NCBI RefSeq assembly: GCF_001864835.1
Contig: NZ_MJGI01000005.1
Coordinates: 1-40,883 of the forward strand
Source: Curtobacterium sp. MCBA15_001
GTDB lineage: Bacteria; Actinomycetota; Actinomycetes; Actinomycetales; Microbacteriaceae
DNA length: 40,883 nt
Reading direction: 5' to 3'
Shown: positions 14,732 through 25,372 of the stretch, in pieces
How positions within the stretch are numbered: the stretch's first letter is position 1
Layout of the letters: each line of letters starts with the position of its first letter
Notes under the pieces: generated by a model
Databases searched by the model: none
What the model was told of the DNA's origin: nothing
What the model saw: the letters and a program-made list of their open reading frames with translations, nothing else
Made by a program: the position numbers and the translations under genes

Positions 14732-14743
14732 GGTCGAGCACTT

Positions 14744-14819
14744 GGGGCTATGGCGCAGTTGGTAGCGCGTCTCGTTCGCAATGAGAAGGTCAGGGGTTCG
14801 AATCCCCTTAGCTCCACCA
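14744..14819 (+). tRNA. tRNA-Ala (anticodon CGC)
   Basis: A 76-nt cloverleaf with encoded CCA. The acceptor stem GGGGCTA pairs with TAGCTCC and contains the G3-U70 wobble that defines alanine tRNAs. The anticodon loop is TTCGCAA (anticodon CGC, reading GCG). The T arm contains GGTTCGAATCC. It stands alone, with its own -10 box and a following terminator. Confidence 0.97.
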
Positions 14820-14845
14820 GGTTGCACCGCACCACCAGATTGCAC

Positions 14846-14877
14846 AACGGCTCGGATCCAGACGGATCCGAGCCGTT
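14846..14877 (+). terminator. tRNA terminator, 14-bp perfect stem
   Basis: Arms 14846-14859 and 14864-14877 (AACGGCTCGGATCC and its complement), 4-nt loop, 27 nt after the tRNA. Confidence 0.85.
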
Positions 14878-14980
14878 CGTCGTTGCTGCCGACGTGCGCG
14901 TTGCGCTGTTTCCCGTCCTGGTGTCACCATGACCTCGAGCGCCGGGACCGCCCGGTCCGGGCCGGACGAAGGAGACCGCC

Positions 14981-15335
14981 ATGACCTCGCGCCTCACCCC
15001 CTACCTCGGCTTCCGTGACGACGCCCGGCAGGCGATGGAGTTCTACCGGTCGGTCTTCGGCGGCGAGCTGCACCTCGGCACGTTCGGCGAGATGGGCGCC
15101 TCGGACGACCCGGCCGAGGCGGACAAGATCATGCACGGGCAGCTCGAGACCCCGAGCGGCTACCTCATCATGGGCGCCGACACCCCGAACGGCATGGAGT
15201 ACTCGAAGACGAGCAACATCTCCGTGTCGATCTCCGGGGACGACGCCGATGACCAAGGCGCCGTGGGGCGACGAGTTCGGCATGGTGACCGACCGGTTCG
15301 GCGTGACCTGGCTCGTGAACATCACCGGCGCCTGA
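14981..15335 (+). pseudogene. VOC/PhnB-like glyoxalase-fold gene, broken by internal deletion
   Basis: The first 90 codons encode the start of a PhnB-like VOC protein (LTPYLGFRDDARQAMEFYRSVFGG, then TPNGMEYSKTSNISVSISGDDAD). The typical C-terminus of the same family (MTKAPWGDEFGMVTDRFG to LVNITGA, stop 15333-15335) follows at once but in another frame. The usual 20 or so residues between these parts, the helix-strand section after GDDAD, are missing. One deletion near 15245-15255 whose length is not a multiple of three explains both facts. The native frame instead runs on without a stop into the next gene. A gap of this size is unlikely to be a simple sequencing error. The intact protein would have been about 135-140 residues. 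Confidence 0.8.
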
Positions 15336-15409
15336 GCGAGGCGCCGGCGCCGTCTCCGCCGGCGACGCGTCCCGCTGTCTCCTTCCCTGTCTCCGTCGGC
15401 GGGGTCACG

Positions 15410-15415
15410 TACCCT
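15410..15415 (+). promoter_or_regulatory. -10 box TACCCT before the lipoprotein amidase
   Basis: TACCCT ends 10 nt before the ATG at 15425; no Shine-Dalgarno is visible, so the transcript is near-leaderless. Confidence 0.45.
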
Positions 15416-15424
15416 GGGACGGTC

Positions 15425-16465
15425 ATGACTGCTTCCTACACGCGCCGTTCCCTGCTGTCCCTCGCCGGAGTCGCGGGAGTGGGCTTCGTCGCTGCCGCGT
15501 GCTCGAAGGACCCGGGCGCACCCTCGGCCTCGGGCACGGCAGGTCCGGGGGCCGGCTCGTCGTCCTCGTCGGCTGCGGCTGCGGCCTCGGCGGGGTCACT
15601 CGAACCCGCCCAGGTCCCGCTCGCCGGTGGCGTGACCGTCACCGTGACGGGCACGGCCCTCGCCGCGGTCCGTGGGGTGACCGTGGGCGGCGTCGTCGCG
15701 CGGGACGTGCGGGCCTCGGCGACGAAGGTCACGTTCACCGCGCCGCACCAGGCCATGTACACGGCCGGGTCTGCCGACGTGGCGCTGTTCACCACGGAAC
15801 TGACACCGACCGCCTCGGCGAACCAGAGCTCCGACGGCAACGGGAGCACCGCGAACGACGGGCAGAGCGGTGCCACGCAGGACTCGGCAGGCGCGACCCC
15901 GACGCCCACGACGGCTCCGGTGCCAGCGGCGTCGAGCGCGGTGGCGACGACCTCGCTCGCCTACGCCGCGCTCACCGACGTCGACCGGCAGCTCGAGTAC
16001 GCGATGCGGTACTGGAAGGACTACAACCTCGCCGAGTACGGCACCATGAACCCGATCGGCGGCGACTGCGCGAACTACGTCAGCCAGACGCTCATCGCCC
16101 GCGGGTGGCAGCAGCGCGACGACTGGTACAGCCGGTCCGCGGGTGCGGCGCACTCTGCCACGTGGACGTACTGCCCGGCGATGGACCCGTGGCTCTCCAC
16201 GAACGCCAGCACGTTCGGGCTCACCAAGCGCACGATCGACGAGCGCGACAAGGTCAAGGTCGGGGACATCGTGTTCTTCGACTGGAACCACAACGACTCG
16301 CCGGACCACACGACCATCGTGTCCGAGGTCTTCACCGAGCCCGACGGCACGATCCGCATCAAGTCGGCGAGCCACAACCAGGACGGTCCGTACCGCGACC
16401 TCGACGAGATGATCACGGTGCAGCACCCCGGCGGCAAGGCCTGGTTCCACACCTTCGACGCGTAG
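15425..16465 (+). CDS. Exported amidase-domain lipoprotein
   Basis: A 346-residue surface lipoprotein. The N-terminus has a twin-arginine start (YTRRSLLSLAG), a hydrophobic core and a lipobox AAAC with Cys26 as the lipidated residue. Next come a Ser/Ala linker, an IPT/TIG-like beta domain (about 58-125), a second low-complexity linker (130-175) and a C-terminal cysteine-amidase domain of the Amidase_6 type. That domain has Cys215 in GGDCANYVSQ and His295 in DHTTIVSEV as the likely catalytic pair. Such domains cleave peptide or amide bonds, probably in cell-wall peptides. The start ATG has an upstream -10 box. The broken VOC gene before it reads through in the same frame, but that fusion is judged accidental. 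Confidence 0.87.
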   Translation: MTASYTRRSLLSLAGVAGVGFVAAACSKDPGAPSASGTAGPGAGSSSSSAAAAASAGSLEPAQVPLAGGVTVTVTGTALAAVRGVTVGGVVARDVRASATKVTFTAPHQAMYTAGSADVALFTTELTPTASANQSSDGNGSTANDGQSGATQDSAGATPTPTTAPVPAASSAVATTSLAYAALTDVDRQLEYAMRYWKDYNLAEYGTMNPIGGDCANYVSQTLIARGWQQRDDWYSRSAGAAHSATWTYCPAMDPWLSTNASTFGLTKRTIDERDKVKVGDIVFFDWNHNDSPDHTTIVSEVFTEPDGTIRIKSASHNQDGPYRDLDEMITVQHPGGKAWFHTFDA

Positions 16466-16469
16466 CGGC

Positions 16470-16487
16470 GCGGTGCGAGCGCACCGC
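16470..16487. terminator. Short GC hairpin between convergent genes
   Basis: GCGGTGC at 16470-16476 pairs with GCACCGC at 16481-16487 around a 4-nt loop, directly after the amidase stop. Confidence 0.5.
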
Positions 16488-16518
16488 TCGCCGGCGTACC
16501 GGAGCCGACCCGGGCCTC

Positions 16519-17742
16519 CTAGGGGTAGCCGAGGAACCAGAGCAGCACGATCGCGACCGGCTGCAGCGCGACGCCCACACACAGCCACGTGACCGCACGG
16601 CGACGCGTCCGCACGAACGCGTCCGACCCGAGCAGCGGCGCCATCGGCATGAGCAGTCGCGGCAGGCTCTGCTGCGGGAGGAACACCGCCACCAGGTACA
16701 GCCCGTACGAGGCTGCGAAGCCCAGGACCTCGGGGCCGAGCGCACGGACGTCACGACGCAGGAGGAACCACCCCGCGGCGGCGAGCACCACCACGACCAG
16801 CCCGATGCCGAGCGGGCCGAGCCAGGTGCCGGCCATCACGAACCACGGGGTCAACGGCGCGAAGTGCTGCCGGCCGACGTACCCGACCCACCACGACAAC
16901 TCCGTGTCGAGGTACGCCCCCGGCCGCCCCGTGACGGCCGAAGCGATCACCGGCCAGGCCAGGCCGGCTGCCGCCACGACCAGTCCGACGGCGGCGATGG
17001 TGAACCGTGTCCGCCACGCGAACGGCTCCTGCCCGCGGGCGTGCCGCACCCACCGGACGACGAGGTGCACCGCGAGGGCCACCGCGAGCGCGAGCACCCC
17101 GGGCTTCGTGAACGCGGCCACCACGCCGAGCAGCCCCACGAGCCAGTACCGCCGACGCACCAGCGCGAGCAGGCCGCCGAAGACGAGGAGCAGCAGCGCG
17201 GACTCCGCGTACGCGACCTGCAGCAGGAACCCCGTCGGCGCGAACGCGAACAGCGCCGTGGCCCAGCGCGCCCGGTGCGAGCACCCCACCGCCAGCACCA
17301 GCCGGTACAGCACGACGCACGCCCCGGCCCCGGCGAGTGTCGCGACGACGAGGGCGACGACCCAGAACGACCCGCCCGTGAGTGCCATGCCCGCCCGGAC
17401 CACCGCCGGGAAGACCGGCAGGAACGCCCACGGGTTCGGTGTCACATGCCCGTGGGCGTCCGTCGGCAGGGTGGTCGGGTACCCGTGCTCCGCGATGGTC
17501 CGGTAGAACGAGGCGTCCCACGACCCCGAGAAGGTGAAGAACGTCGGGTCGGCCCGGTGCGAGGCGAAGTGCCACCCGTTGGCCGACGCCACCAGGAACA
17601 CCGTGGCCAGCAGCGCCGTGCTCACGACCCGTGAGGCCGCCCAGATCGCCAGCGGCGCGGTCCAACCGCTCCGGGGTCCGTGCAGCAGCGCGCGGAGGAG
17701 CCCCGGCCGGGAGGCTCGGGTGGTCTCCGCCACGCTCGTCAC
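16519..17742 (-). CDS. PIG-V-like membrane mannosyltransferase (GT-C fold)
   Basis: A 407-residue polytopic membrane protein with roughly ten hydrophobic segments. The first lumenal-type loop carries WDASFYRTIAEHGYP (75-89) and NPWAFLPVFP, the signature region of the PIG-V mannosyltransferase family, whose members use lipid-linked mannose donors. In actinobacteria such proteins decorate lipids or secreted glycoproteins; the acceptor here is unknown. The start is GTG at 17740-17742, supported by GGGAGG about 9 nt upstream. It follows the GH2 gene on the same strand after a 67-bp gap. That gap contains repeated GCTCGCT units but no clear terminator, so limited co-transcription is possible. Confidence 0.85.
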   Translation of the reverse strand: MTSVAETTRASRPGLLRALLHGPRSGWTAPLAIWAASRVVSTALLATVFLVASANGWHFASHRADPTFFTFSGSWDASFYRTIAEHGYPTTLPTDAHGHVTPNPWAFLPVFPAVVRAGMALTGGSFWVVALVVATLAGAGACVVLYRLVLAVGCSHRARWATALFAFAPTGFLLQVAYAESALLLLVFGGLLALVRRRYWLVGLLGVVAAFTKPGVLALAVALAVHLVVRWVRHARGQEPFAWRTRFTIAAVGLVVAAAGLAWPVIASAVTGRPGAYLDTELSWWVGYVGRQHFAPLTPWFVMAGTWLGPLGIGLVVVVLAAAGWFLLRRDVRALGPEVLGFAASYGLYLVAVFLPQQSLPRLLMPMAPLLGSDAFVRTRRRAVTWLCVGVALQPVAIVLLWFLGYP

Positions 17743-17809
17743 CCGAGCGATCCTCCCAGACCGGGGCCGCGCTCGCTGCTCGCTGCTTGCTCGCGCGGAC
17801 CCGGCGCGG

Positions 17810-19669
<1,860 letters not shown>

Positions 19670-19689
19670 GCGTCCATGCTCGCCCAGTG

Positions 19690-19703
19690 CTACATCGTTG
19701 TAA
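19690..19703. promoter_or_regulatory. LacI-family operator before the GH2 gene
   Basis: CTACATCGTTGTAA is a near-palindrome with a central CG, the typical form of LacI/GalR-family operators. It lies 20-34 nt before the GH2 ATG on the minus strand and probably overlaps the promoter. No LacI regulator gene lies in the window. Confidence 0.65.
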
Positions 19704-19746
19704 AGGGGTTGCGCGGGCATTGCCACGATCGATCCGCGCTGGCGGG

Positions 19747-20202
19747 TCAGCCGATCGCTGCTGCCCGCGTCAGGACCATGACGTCCATCCGGCCCTGCTG
19801 GACGACGTCGTCGTGCTGGTTGCGGAGTGTCACCAGGCGCTCGACGATGCCGGTGGTCCCGGAACTCGTCAGGCGCGTGGACAGGATCTCGACCCGACAC
19901 GTCAGGGTGTCCCCGATGAACACCGGCGCGGTGAACCGCCACTGGTCGATGCCGAGCAGTGCCACGGCGGAGCCCTCGAAGACCCCCGTCCGGGCGATGA
20001 GGCCCACGCACAGCGACGCCCCGAGCATCCCGTGCACGATCCGCTGGCCGTAGCGGGTGCGCGCTGCGAACTCGACGTCGGTGTGCACCTGGTTGTTGTC
20101 GTTCGTCCACGAGGCGAACGACACCACGTCCGCTTCTGTGATCGTCCGACCCGGCGTCGTGAAGGTCTGTCCTGCTGCGAGGTCCTCGAGGTAGTGCGGC
20201 AC
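19747..20202 (-). CDS. MaoC-like dehydratase / (R)-hydratase
   Basis: A 151-residue single hot-dog-fold protein of the MaoC family, typically an (R)-specific enoyl-CoA hydratase. The hydratase motif is recognisable as SFASWTNDNNQVHTD, with Asp35 and His40 as the catalytic pair, followed by IVHGMLGASL. The start is GTG at 20200-20202; an ATG at 20208-20210 is in a different frame. GGATGGGG lies just upstream and may act as the ribosome-binding site. It precedes the GH2 gene on the same strand, but the operator in the 77-bp gap suggests separate control. No other fatty-acid genes are nearby, so the pathway is unclear. Confidence 0.88.
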   Translation of the reverse strand: MPHYLEDLAAGQTFTTPGRTITEADVVSFASWTNDNNQVHTDVEFAARTRYGQRIVHGMLGASLCVGLIARTGVFEGSAVALLGIDQWRFTAPVFIGDTLTCRVEILSTRLTSSGTTGIVERLVTLRNQHDDVVQQGRMDVMVLTRAAAIG

Positions 20203-20282
20203 GTCCCCATCCTGGCATCGCAGGCGCCCCTGGCATCGCGCGCGGCCCCGCCGCGGTGCGCTCCCCTGGCGTCGCGCGCACC

Positions 20283-21749
20283 TCAGAGCGCCCGGGGGAG
20301 TCGCTCGACCGCGCGCCGGGCATCCGCCAGCCGGTCCTCGGCGATCCGCAGGTCCGTCGCCGCCAGGACGCCGTAGCCGAACGTGTCGATCCCCGAGCGC
20401 GCAGCGACTCGGGCGAGCTCCCGGAGCGCCTCAGCGCCGAGGTGCGCGTCGAGGACGTCGCCGAGGGTGTCCTGCACCCGGACGAGCCGACCGATCCGGT
20501 GCCGACCGATCCCGTGCGGACCGACGTCGTGCAGGTCGCCGGCGGCCTCGAGCGCGTACCGCAGCCGGCGGACTGCCTTGCGGAGTGCATGCAGCCCGAC
20601 GAGCACCTCCGTGACACCGGCCGCTTCCGGCGCTCCGAGGTCGACGACCGCGAGCCGCGCCCGGACCCGACGGCGTTCGTGGGCGATGCGCTCCGAGGTG
20701 AAGGCCACGGCGTCCTGCTCTGCCCGGGGTCCGGCGGGAGCCTGGTCCACCACCCGGTCGAGCGCGTCGAGCGTGTCGAACCACACCGGCGTCCGCAGCA
20801 GCTCGACCAGTCCCGTCGTAGCGGTGAAGTGTCGTTCGTCGAGTTGGGTGCGGAGGTGGCCGAGCACGTCCGGGTCCAGCGCGTCCGGTCGGACCTGCTC
20901 GGAGATCCGCCTGACCTCGGCACGCAGGACCTCGGCGTCCCGGGCGACCCCGGCCACGCGGGCCGTCGCGCGGAGCACATCGCGGAGGGCTTCCGTCTCG
21001 CCGGGATCGAGCGCGCCGCGGTACGCCGCCAGCACGCTCCGGATCCGGCGGAGGACCTTACGGAACGCGTGCACGGCCTCCTCGGCATCGATCCGGACCA
21101 TCGGATCGATCTGCAGCAGCTCGGCCCGCAGCGGGACGAGGACATCGCGCACGACGGCCCGTGCGCTGCCGCGTGCCGGGTGGTGGCCAGCGGTCCCGGC
21201 AGGGCGTCGTACCGGGGCGAGGGTGGGCACCGGGTCGCCGGGCCCGCGCCCGACGTCCTCAGCGGCATCCGACAGGGCACGTTCCACGACCCGGACGACG
21301 GAGCCCGGTTGCCCGTCGTCGGACAGCGCCCACCACCGGGCGCTGCGCAGGAGCATCGTGTCCGGGTCGCCTTCGTCCACCCGGACGTCGGCCACCTCAG
21401 CGCACAGCCGACCGTCGGCATCGACCAGGTGCACCAGGCTCGTCGTCGTCTCGCGGATGCGGACCACCGCGACCGGACGACCCCGGAGCACCACCTCGAC
21501 CGCGTCCCGTGCGGCTGATCCCCGGTCGAGCGGCTCCGGTGCCGCGCCCTCGGGCGGATCCGGCTGGGCGAGCTCCGCGCCCGCGAACGCCAGGGCCCGA
21601 TCTGCCGTGTCCCACAGTGCCTCGCGCACGGTCACCGCTGGATGCCGTCGTACCTGGTCGGCGTACGGCTCCAGCACGGGGAGCCGGCGGTCGTCCGGGA
21701 TGCGCCAGGTCCGTCGTGGGTCGGCGAGCGCTTCGGTGGTGGTGTCCAT
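20283..21749 (-). CDS. CHAD-domain protein with eroded CYTH-like N-terminus
   Basis: A 488-residue protein. The C-terminal part (about 205-485) is a CHAD domain, an all-helical fold rich in conserved basic residues that binds inorganic polyphosphate. Its two repeats are visible as VHAFRKVLRRIRSVL and LHALRKAVRRLRYAL. The N-terminal 190 residues resemble the later strands of a CYTH (triphosphate tunnel) domain (LVHLVDADGRLCAEVADVRVD), but the usual N-terminal ExExK motif is not seen, so the tunnel enzyme is probably inactive. The start at 21747-21749 (MDTTTEALADP) is chosen over an in-frame upstream ATG. It is divergent from the maltokinase-like gene. Confidence 0.85.
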   Translation of the reverse strand: MDTTTEALADPRRTWRIPDDRRLPVLEPYADQVRRHPAVTVREALWDTADRALAFAGAELAQPDPPEGAAPEPLDRGSAARDAVEVVLRGRPVAVVRIRETTTSLVHLVDADGRLCAEVADVRVDEGDPDTMLLRSARWWALSDDGQPGSVVRVVERALSDAAEDVGRGPGDPVPTLAPVRRPAGTAGHHPARGSARAVVRDVLVPLRAELLQIDPMVRIDAEEAVHAFRKVLRRIRSVLAAYRGALDPGETEALRDVLRATARVAGVARDAEVLRAEVRRISEQVRPDALDPDVLGHLRTQLDERHFTATTGLVELLRTPVWFDTLDALDRVVDQAPAGPRAEQDAVAFTSERIAHERRRVRARLAVVDLGAPEAAGVTEVLVGLHALRKAVRRLRYALEAAGDLHDVGPHGIGRHRIGRLVRVQDTLGDVLDAHLGAEALRELARVAARSGIDTFGYGVLAATDLRIAEDRLADARRAVERLPRAL

Positions 21750-21869
21750 GCGCCCCAGTGTCGTCCGCGCCCCACGCCGTCGATCCGCCGGGCGCGACAC
21801 CTGTGGACGCCCCGGGGACCCGAGCCGGATGTGGAGGAGGAGCCTGAGGACGGGGGACGACGACTCGCG

Positions 21870-21875
21870 TACCGT
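21870..21875 (+). promoter_or_regulatory. -10 box TACCGT, leaderless promoter
   Basis: TACCGT ends 9 nt before the ATG at 21884, the same arrangement as before galU. Confidence 0.55.
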
Positions 21876-21883
21876 GCTGATCC

Positions 21884-23197
21884 ATGACCGACGTCGCGCA
21901 GTGGATGGCCCGGCAACGCTGGTACGCGGCGAAGGGGGGTGTCCCGGAGCTCCGCACGATCGCCGAACTCGACGAACGCACCGACGAGGCCCGGGTGCGC
22001 ACCCGCTTCGTCATCGACGACGCAGCGACCGGCGCCGTCCTGTACCAGGTGCCCGTCACCGAACACGAGACCCTCGTCCCGGAGCTCGAGCACGCCCGGA
22101 TCCAGCCCGACGGGCCCGGTGACCCCGACGTCCTCCCCTCCTACGACGGCCCCCACGACCCCGCGTACGCGCGCTGGCTCCTCGGCGCGATCGACGCCGG
22201 CAGCGAGTCCCTCGTCCCGATCGGCCCGGTCCGCGACGGCCGCGTCCTGCGGGGCGAACAGTCCAACACGTCGATCATCTGTGAGACCGAGACCAACGGC
22301 ACCGTCATCGTGAAGGTCTTCCGCGTCCTGCACCACGGCGACAACCCCGACGTGACGACGCAGCAGGCGCTCTCCGCCGCCGGGTCCGCGCGCGTGCCCC
22401 GCGTGTTCGGAGCGCTGCACGGGGAGTGGCCCGACACCGGCCGCCCGGACGGCATCGCCGCGGGCCACCTGGCGTTCGCGCAGGAGTTCCTTCCCGGGCT
22501 CGACGACGCCTGGCGGGTCGCCCTCGACGACGCCCGCCGCGGTGAGTCCTTCGCCGAGGGCGCCGACCGGCTCGGGGCGGCGCTCGCCGAGGTGCACGTC
22601 ACCCTGGCCGGCGCCATGCCGACCGAGCCGGCCACGCCGGAGCGTGTCGCGCAGGCACACGCCACGATGGTGCAGCGTCTGGAGACTGCCGCCGCCGAGG
22701 TCCCGCAGGTCGCCGAACACGCCGACGCCGTCCGTGCCGTGTACGCCCGCGCGGCCGACGTCGCCTGGCCCGACCTCCAGCGCATCCACGGTGACCTGCA
22801 CCTCGGCCAGGTGCTCGCCGCACCGGAGCCCCGCGGGTGGGTGTTCCTCGACTTCGAGGGCGAACCCCTCCGTCCCCTGCACGAACGGTCGCTCCCGGAC
22901 GTGCCCCTCCGCGACGTCGCCGGCATGCTCCGGTCCTTCGACTACGTCGCCGGTGCCCTGGCGCACGACGACGACCCGGTCGACGCGGCGGCCTGGGCGC
23001 ACGAGGCCCGCGAGGCGTTCCTCGACGGCTACGCCCGCGGCATCGGCACGGACGTCCGTGCGCACCGCGCGGTCCTCGACGCGTTCGAGCTCGACAAGGC
23101 CGTCTACGAGGTCGTCTACGAAGCCCGCAACCGCCCCACCTGGGTCGGCATCCCGGTGGCTGCCGTGGAACGGTTGGCCACGCGCGCCGCGCACTGA
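21884..23197 (+). CDS. Maltokinase-like sugar kinase
   Basis: A 437-residue cytosolic kinase with the maltokinase N-terminal cap followed by an APH-like kinase fold. The catalytic loop is QRIHGDLHLGQVL (299-311), with Asp304 as the likely base. The metal-binding motif is FLDFEGEPLRP, with Asp323, and LRDVAGMLRSFDYVAG is a strong family signature. Maltokinases make maltose 1-phosphate for alpha-glucan synthesis by GlgE. Closely related actinobacterial enzymes phosphorylate glucosamine, so the substrate is not certain. It is slightly short for a maltokinase and stands alone, without treS, glgE or glgB beside it. The 46-bp palindromic terminator follows 13 bp after the stop. Confidence 0.85.
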   Translation: MTDVAQWMARQRWYAAKGGVPELRTIAELDERTDEARVRTRFVIDDAATGAVLYQVPVTEHETLVPELEHARIQPDGPGDPDVLPSYDGPHDPAYARWLLGAIDAGSESLVPIGPVRDGRVLRGEQSNTSIICETETNGTVIVKVFRVLHHGDNPDVTTQQALSAAGSARVPRVFGALHGEWPDTGRPDGIAAGHLAFAQEFLPGLDDAWRVALDDARRGESFAEGADRLGAALAEVHVTLAGAMPTEPATPERVAQAHATMVQRLETAAAEVPQVAEHADAVRAVYARAADVAWPDLQRIHGDLHLGQVLAAPEPRGWVFLDFEGEPLRPLHERSLPDVPLRDVAGMLRSFDYVAGALAHDDDPVDAAAWAHEAREAFLDGYARGIGTDVRAHRAVLDAFELDKAVYEVVYEARNRPTWVGIPVAAVERLATRAAH

Positions 23198-23209
23198 ACC
23201 GGCGCCGGA

Positions 23210-23255
23210 ACGGACGGGAGGCCCGTGGCGGCGCCGCCACGGGCCTCCCGTCCGT
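23210..23255. repeat. 46-bp perfect palindrome (likely bidirectional terminator), copy 2
   Basis: Arms 23210-23232 and 23233-23255 are perfect complements. It lies between convergent genes and shares the GGAC-GGAGGC-CGTGGCGG layout with the element at 3652-3697. Confidence 0.85.
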
Positions 23256-23338
23256 CAGGCGGGCCGGACCGGACCGTCAGGCAAGCCGGACCGGACCGTC
23301 AGGCAAGCCGGACCGGACCGTCGTCACCCGGACCGGAT
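23254..23338 (+). repeat. 22-bp tandem repeat, about 3.9 copies
   Basis: Units at 23254-23275, 23276-23297 and 23298-23319, plus a partial copy to 23338, with consensus GTCAGGCAAGCCGGACCGGACC. It lies directly beside the 46-bp palindrome in the non-coding gap. Confidence 0.85.
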
Positions 23339-23343
23339 CGCTG

Positions 23344-23703
23344 TCAGTTGACGGGACCGGTGTACTTCTCGCCCGGGCCGGCACCGGGTGCGTCGGGGAT
23401 CGACGACGCCTCGCGGAACGCGAGCTGCACCGAACGCAGGCCGTCGCGCAGTGGACGGGCGTGGTGGTCGCCGATCTCGGTCGCCGCCGCGGTGACCAGG
23501 CCGGCCAGCGCGGTGATGAGCTTGCGCGCCTCGTCGAGGTCCGTCTGCTGCTCGGGGTCGTCGGCCAGACCGACCTTGACGGCCGCGGCGCTCAACAGGT
23601 GCACCGCCACGGTGTTGATGAGCTCGACGGCGGGGACCTCGGAGATGTCCCGGGCCGCGTCGTCGGCGTCGTCGGTGGGCATGGTGGGCGGGGTGTCGGT
23701 CAC
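23344..23703 (-). CDS. DUF1844-family protein
   Basis: A 119-residue cytosolic protein of the DUF1844 family, with an acidic N-terminus and two amphipathic helices: PAVELINTVAVHLLSAAAVKVG, then LDEARKLITALAGLV. No function is known. The start is GTG at 23701-23703, chosen because AGAGGAG lies 4-5 nt upstream; an internal ATG at 23680-23682 lacks a ribosome-binding site. It is divergent from infC and shares its upstream region. A DUF1844 gene next to infC is a recurrent actinobacterial arrangement, which hints at a link to translation. That is inference from position only. Confidence 0.87.
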   Translation of the reverse strand: MTDTPPTMPTDDADDAARDISEVPAVELINTVAVHLLSAAAVKVGLADDPEQQTDLDEARKLITALAGLVTAAATEIGDHHARPLRDGLRSVQLAFREASSIPDAPGAGPGEKYTGPVN

Positions 23704-23716
23704 GGTGCTCCTCTGC

Positions 23717-23722
23717 TAGACT
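23717..23722 (+). promoter_or_regulatory. -10 box TAGACT of the infC promoter
   Basis: A good TANNNT hexamer in the gap between DUF1844 and infC. The -35 region (about 23694-23699) is weak. It predicts a start near 23729 and a leader of about 270 nt. Confidence 0.55.
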
Positions 23723-23728
23723 CAAGGC

Positions 23729-24000
23729 GGCAGATGGTGCCCGTGCGCCCAGATCCGTCTGGAAGCCAGGTGCCGTCACGAAGAGGAGTCACTCCCACCC
23801 GCGGCCATGAACCACCAGGCTACCGGGTCACCACCGCTCCGCTGGGCGTCGTCGTCCAGCAGTCCGCACCGCCTGACACCGTCAGACGGAACGGAGTCGG
23901 GCGGCTGCCGAACGGGTCCCGATCCGTGCGTCAGATCTCCTCTCGTGCCGTCGTCCAGGCAAACGCCCCGGACGGCCACCACTGATTGAAGGAGCTCCGC
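23729..24000 (+). promoter_or_regulatory. Long structured 5' leader of infC-rpmI-rplT
   Basis: About 270 nt without a convincing gene. Local hairpins are visible at 23869-23889 (CCGCCTGAC / GTCAGACGG) and 23947-23976. CTCCT at 23937-23941 is complementary to the infC Shine-Dalgarno AGGAG (23990-23994), so the ribosome-binding site could be masked. Long regulatory leaders before infC-rpmI-rplT are known in other phyla, where L20 or IF3 controls the operon. Whether this one works that way is inference. Confidence 0.45.
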
Positions 24001-24657
<657 letters not shown>

Positions 24658-24751
24658 GTCCCGGGCCGCCTCGGCCCACCAGACCGATCCCGCGCAGCTC
24701 CCACAACCGCAACGGCGCGGCCCCCCATCCATCCCACGGAAAGGCACCACC

Positions 24752-24946
24752 ATGCCCAAGCAGAAGACCCACTCCGGGTCGAAGAAGCGCTTCAAGGTCA
24801 CCGGCACCGGCAAGATCATGAAGCAGCAGGCCGGTATGCGTCACAACCTCGAGGTCAAGTCGTCCAAGCGCAAGGCCCGCCTCAACGAGGACCAGGTCCT
24901 CGCCAAGGGTGACGCGAAGAACGTCAAGAAGCTCCTCGGCCACTGA
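24752..24946 (+). CDS. rpmI: Large ribosomal subunit protein bL35
   Basis: A 64-residue basic protein of the 50S subunit. It starts [21 protein letters not shown] and ends in KKLLGH, the complete family length. GGAAAGG lies about 9 nt before the ATG. It sits between infC and rplT in the standard order, 94 bp after infC and 28 bp before rplT, and is presumably part of the same transcript. Confidence 0.97.
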   Translation: MPKQKTHSGSKKRFKVTGTGKIMKQQAGMRHNLEVKSSKRKARLNEDQVLAKGDAKNVKKLLGH

Positions 24947-24974
24947 GCCCCCGGATTCGTAAAGGAACACTGCA

Positions 24975-25361
24975 ATGGCAAGAGTGAAGAGAGCGGTCAA
25001 CGCCGCCAAGAAGCGCCGCGTCATCCTCGAGCGCGCCGAGGGCTACCGCGGCCAGCGTTCGCGTCTGTACCGCAAGGCGAAGGAGCAGGTCACCCACTCC
25101 CTCGTCTACGCGTACCGTGACCGCCACGCCAAGAAGGGCGAGTTCCGCCGCCTGTGGATCCAGCGCATCAACGCTGCGTCCCGTGCGAACGGCCTCACCT
25201 ACAACCGCCTGATCCAGGGCCTCGCCCTGGCTGGCATCGAGGTCGACCGCCGCATCCTCGCGGACCTCGCCGTGAACAACCCGGAGACCTTCACCGCGCT
25301 CGTCGAGTCGGCGAAGAAGGCCCTCCCGGCCGACACCTCGGCTCCCAAGGCCGCAGCGTAG
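24975..25361 (+). CDS. rplT: Large ribosomal subunit protein bL20
   Basis: A 128-residue protein needed for early 50S assembly. The N-terminal extended basic segment [19 protein letters not shown] binds 23S rRNA, followed by the helical [17 protein letters not shown] region and the globular C-domain ([22 protein letters not shown]). The Ala/Pro tail is slightly extended. AAAGGA precedes the ATG. A strong hairpin closes the operon at 25373-25406. In other bacteria L20 represses its own operon through the leader mRNA; whether this occurs here is unknown. Confidence 0.98.
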   Translation: MARVKRAVNAAKKRRVILERAEGYRGQRSRLYRKAKEQVTHSLVYAYRDRHAKKGEFRRLWIQRINAASRANGLTYNRLIQGLALAGIEVDRRILADLAVNNPETFTALVESAKKALPADTSAPKAAA

Positions 25362-25372
25362 TCACCACCACC

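Noticed and set aside
14981..16465. A 494-codon open frame joining the VOC start to the lipoprotein amidase
   Set aside because: The VOC half is frameshifted, and the amidase has its own -10 box, ATG and twin-arginine lipoprotein signal, which would be buried in a fusion.
23254..23338. Possible CRISPR array
   Set aside because: Units are contiguous 22-mers without spacers, and there are no cas genes.
23807..23989. 60-codon ORF inside the infC leader, ending at the infC ribosome-binding site
   Set aside because: No ribosome-binding site at a sensible distance and composition typical of random GC-rich frames; a regulatory upstream ORF cannot be excluded but is not supported.
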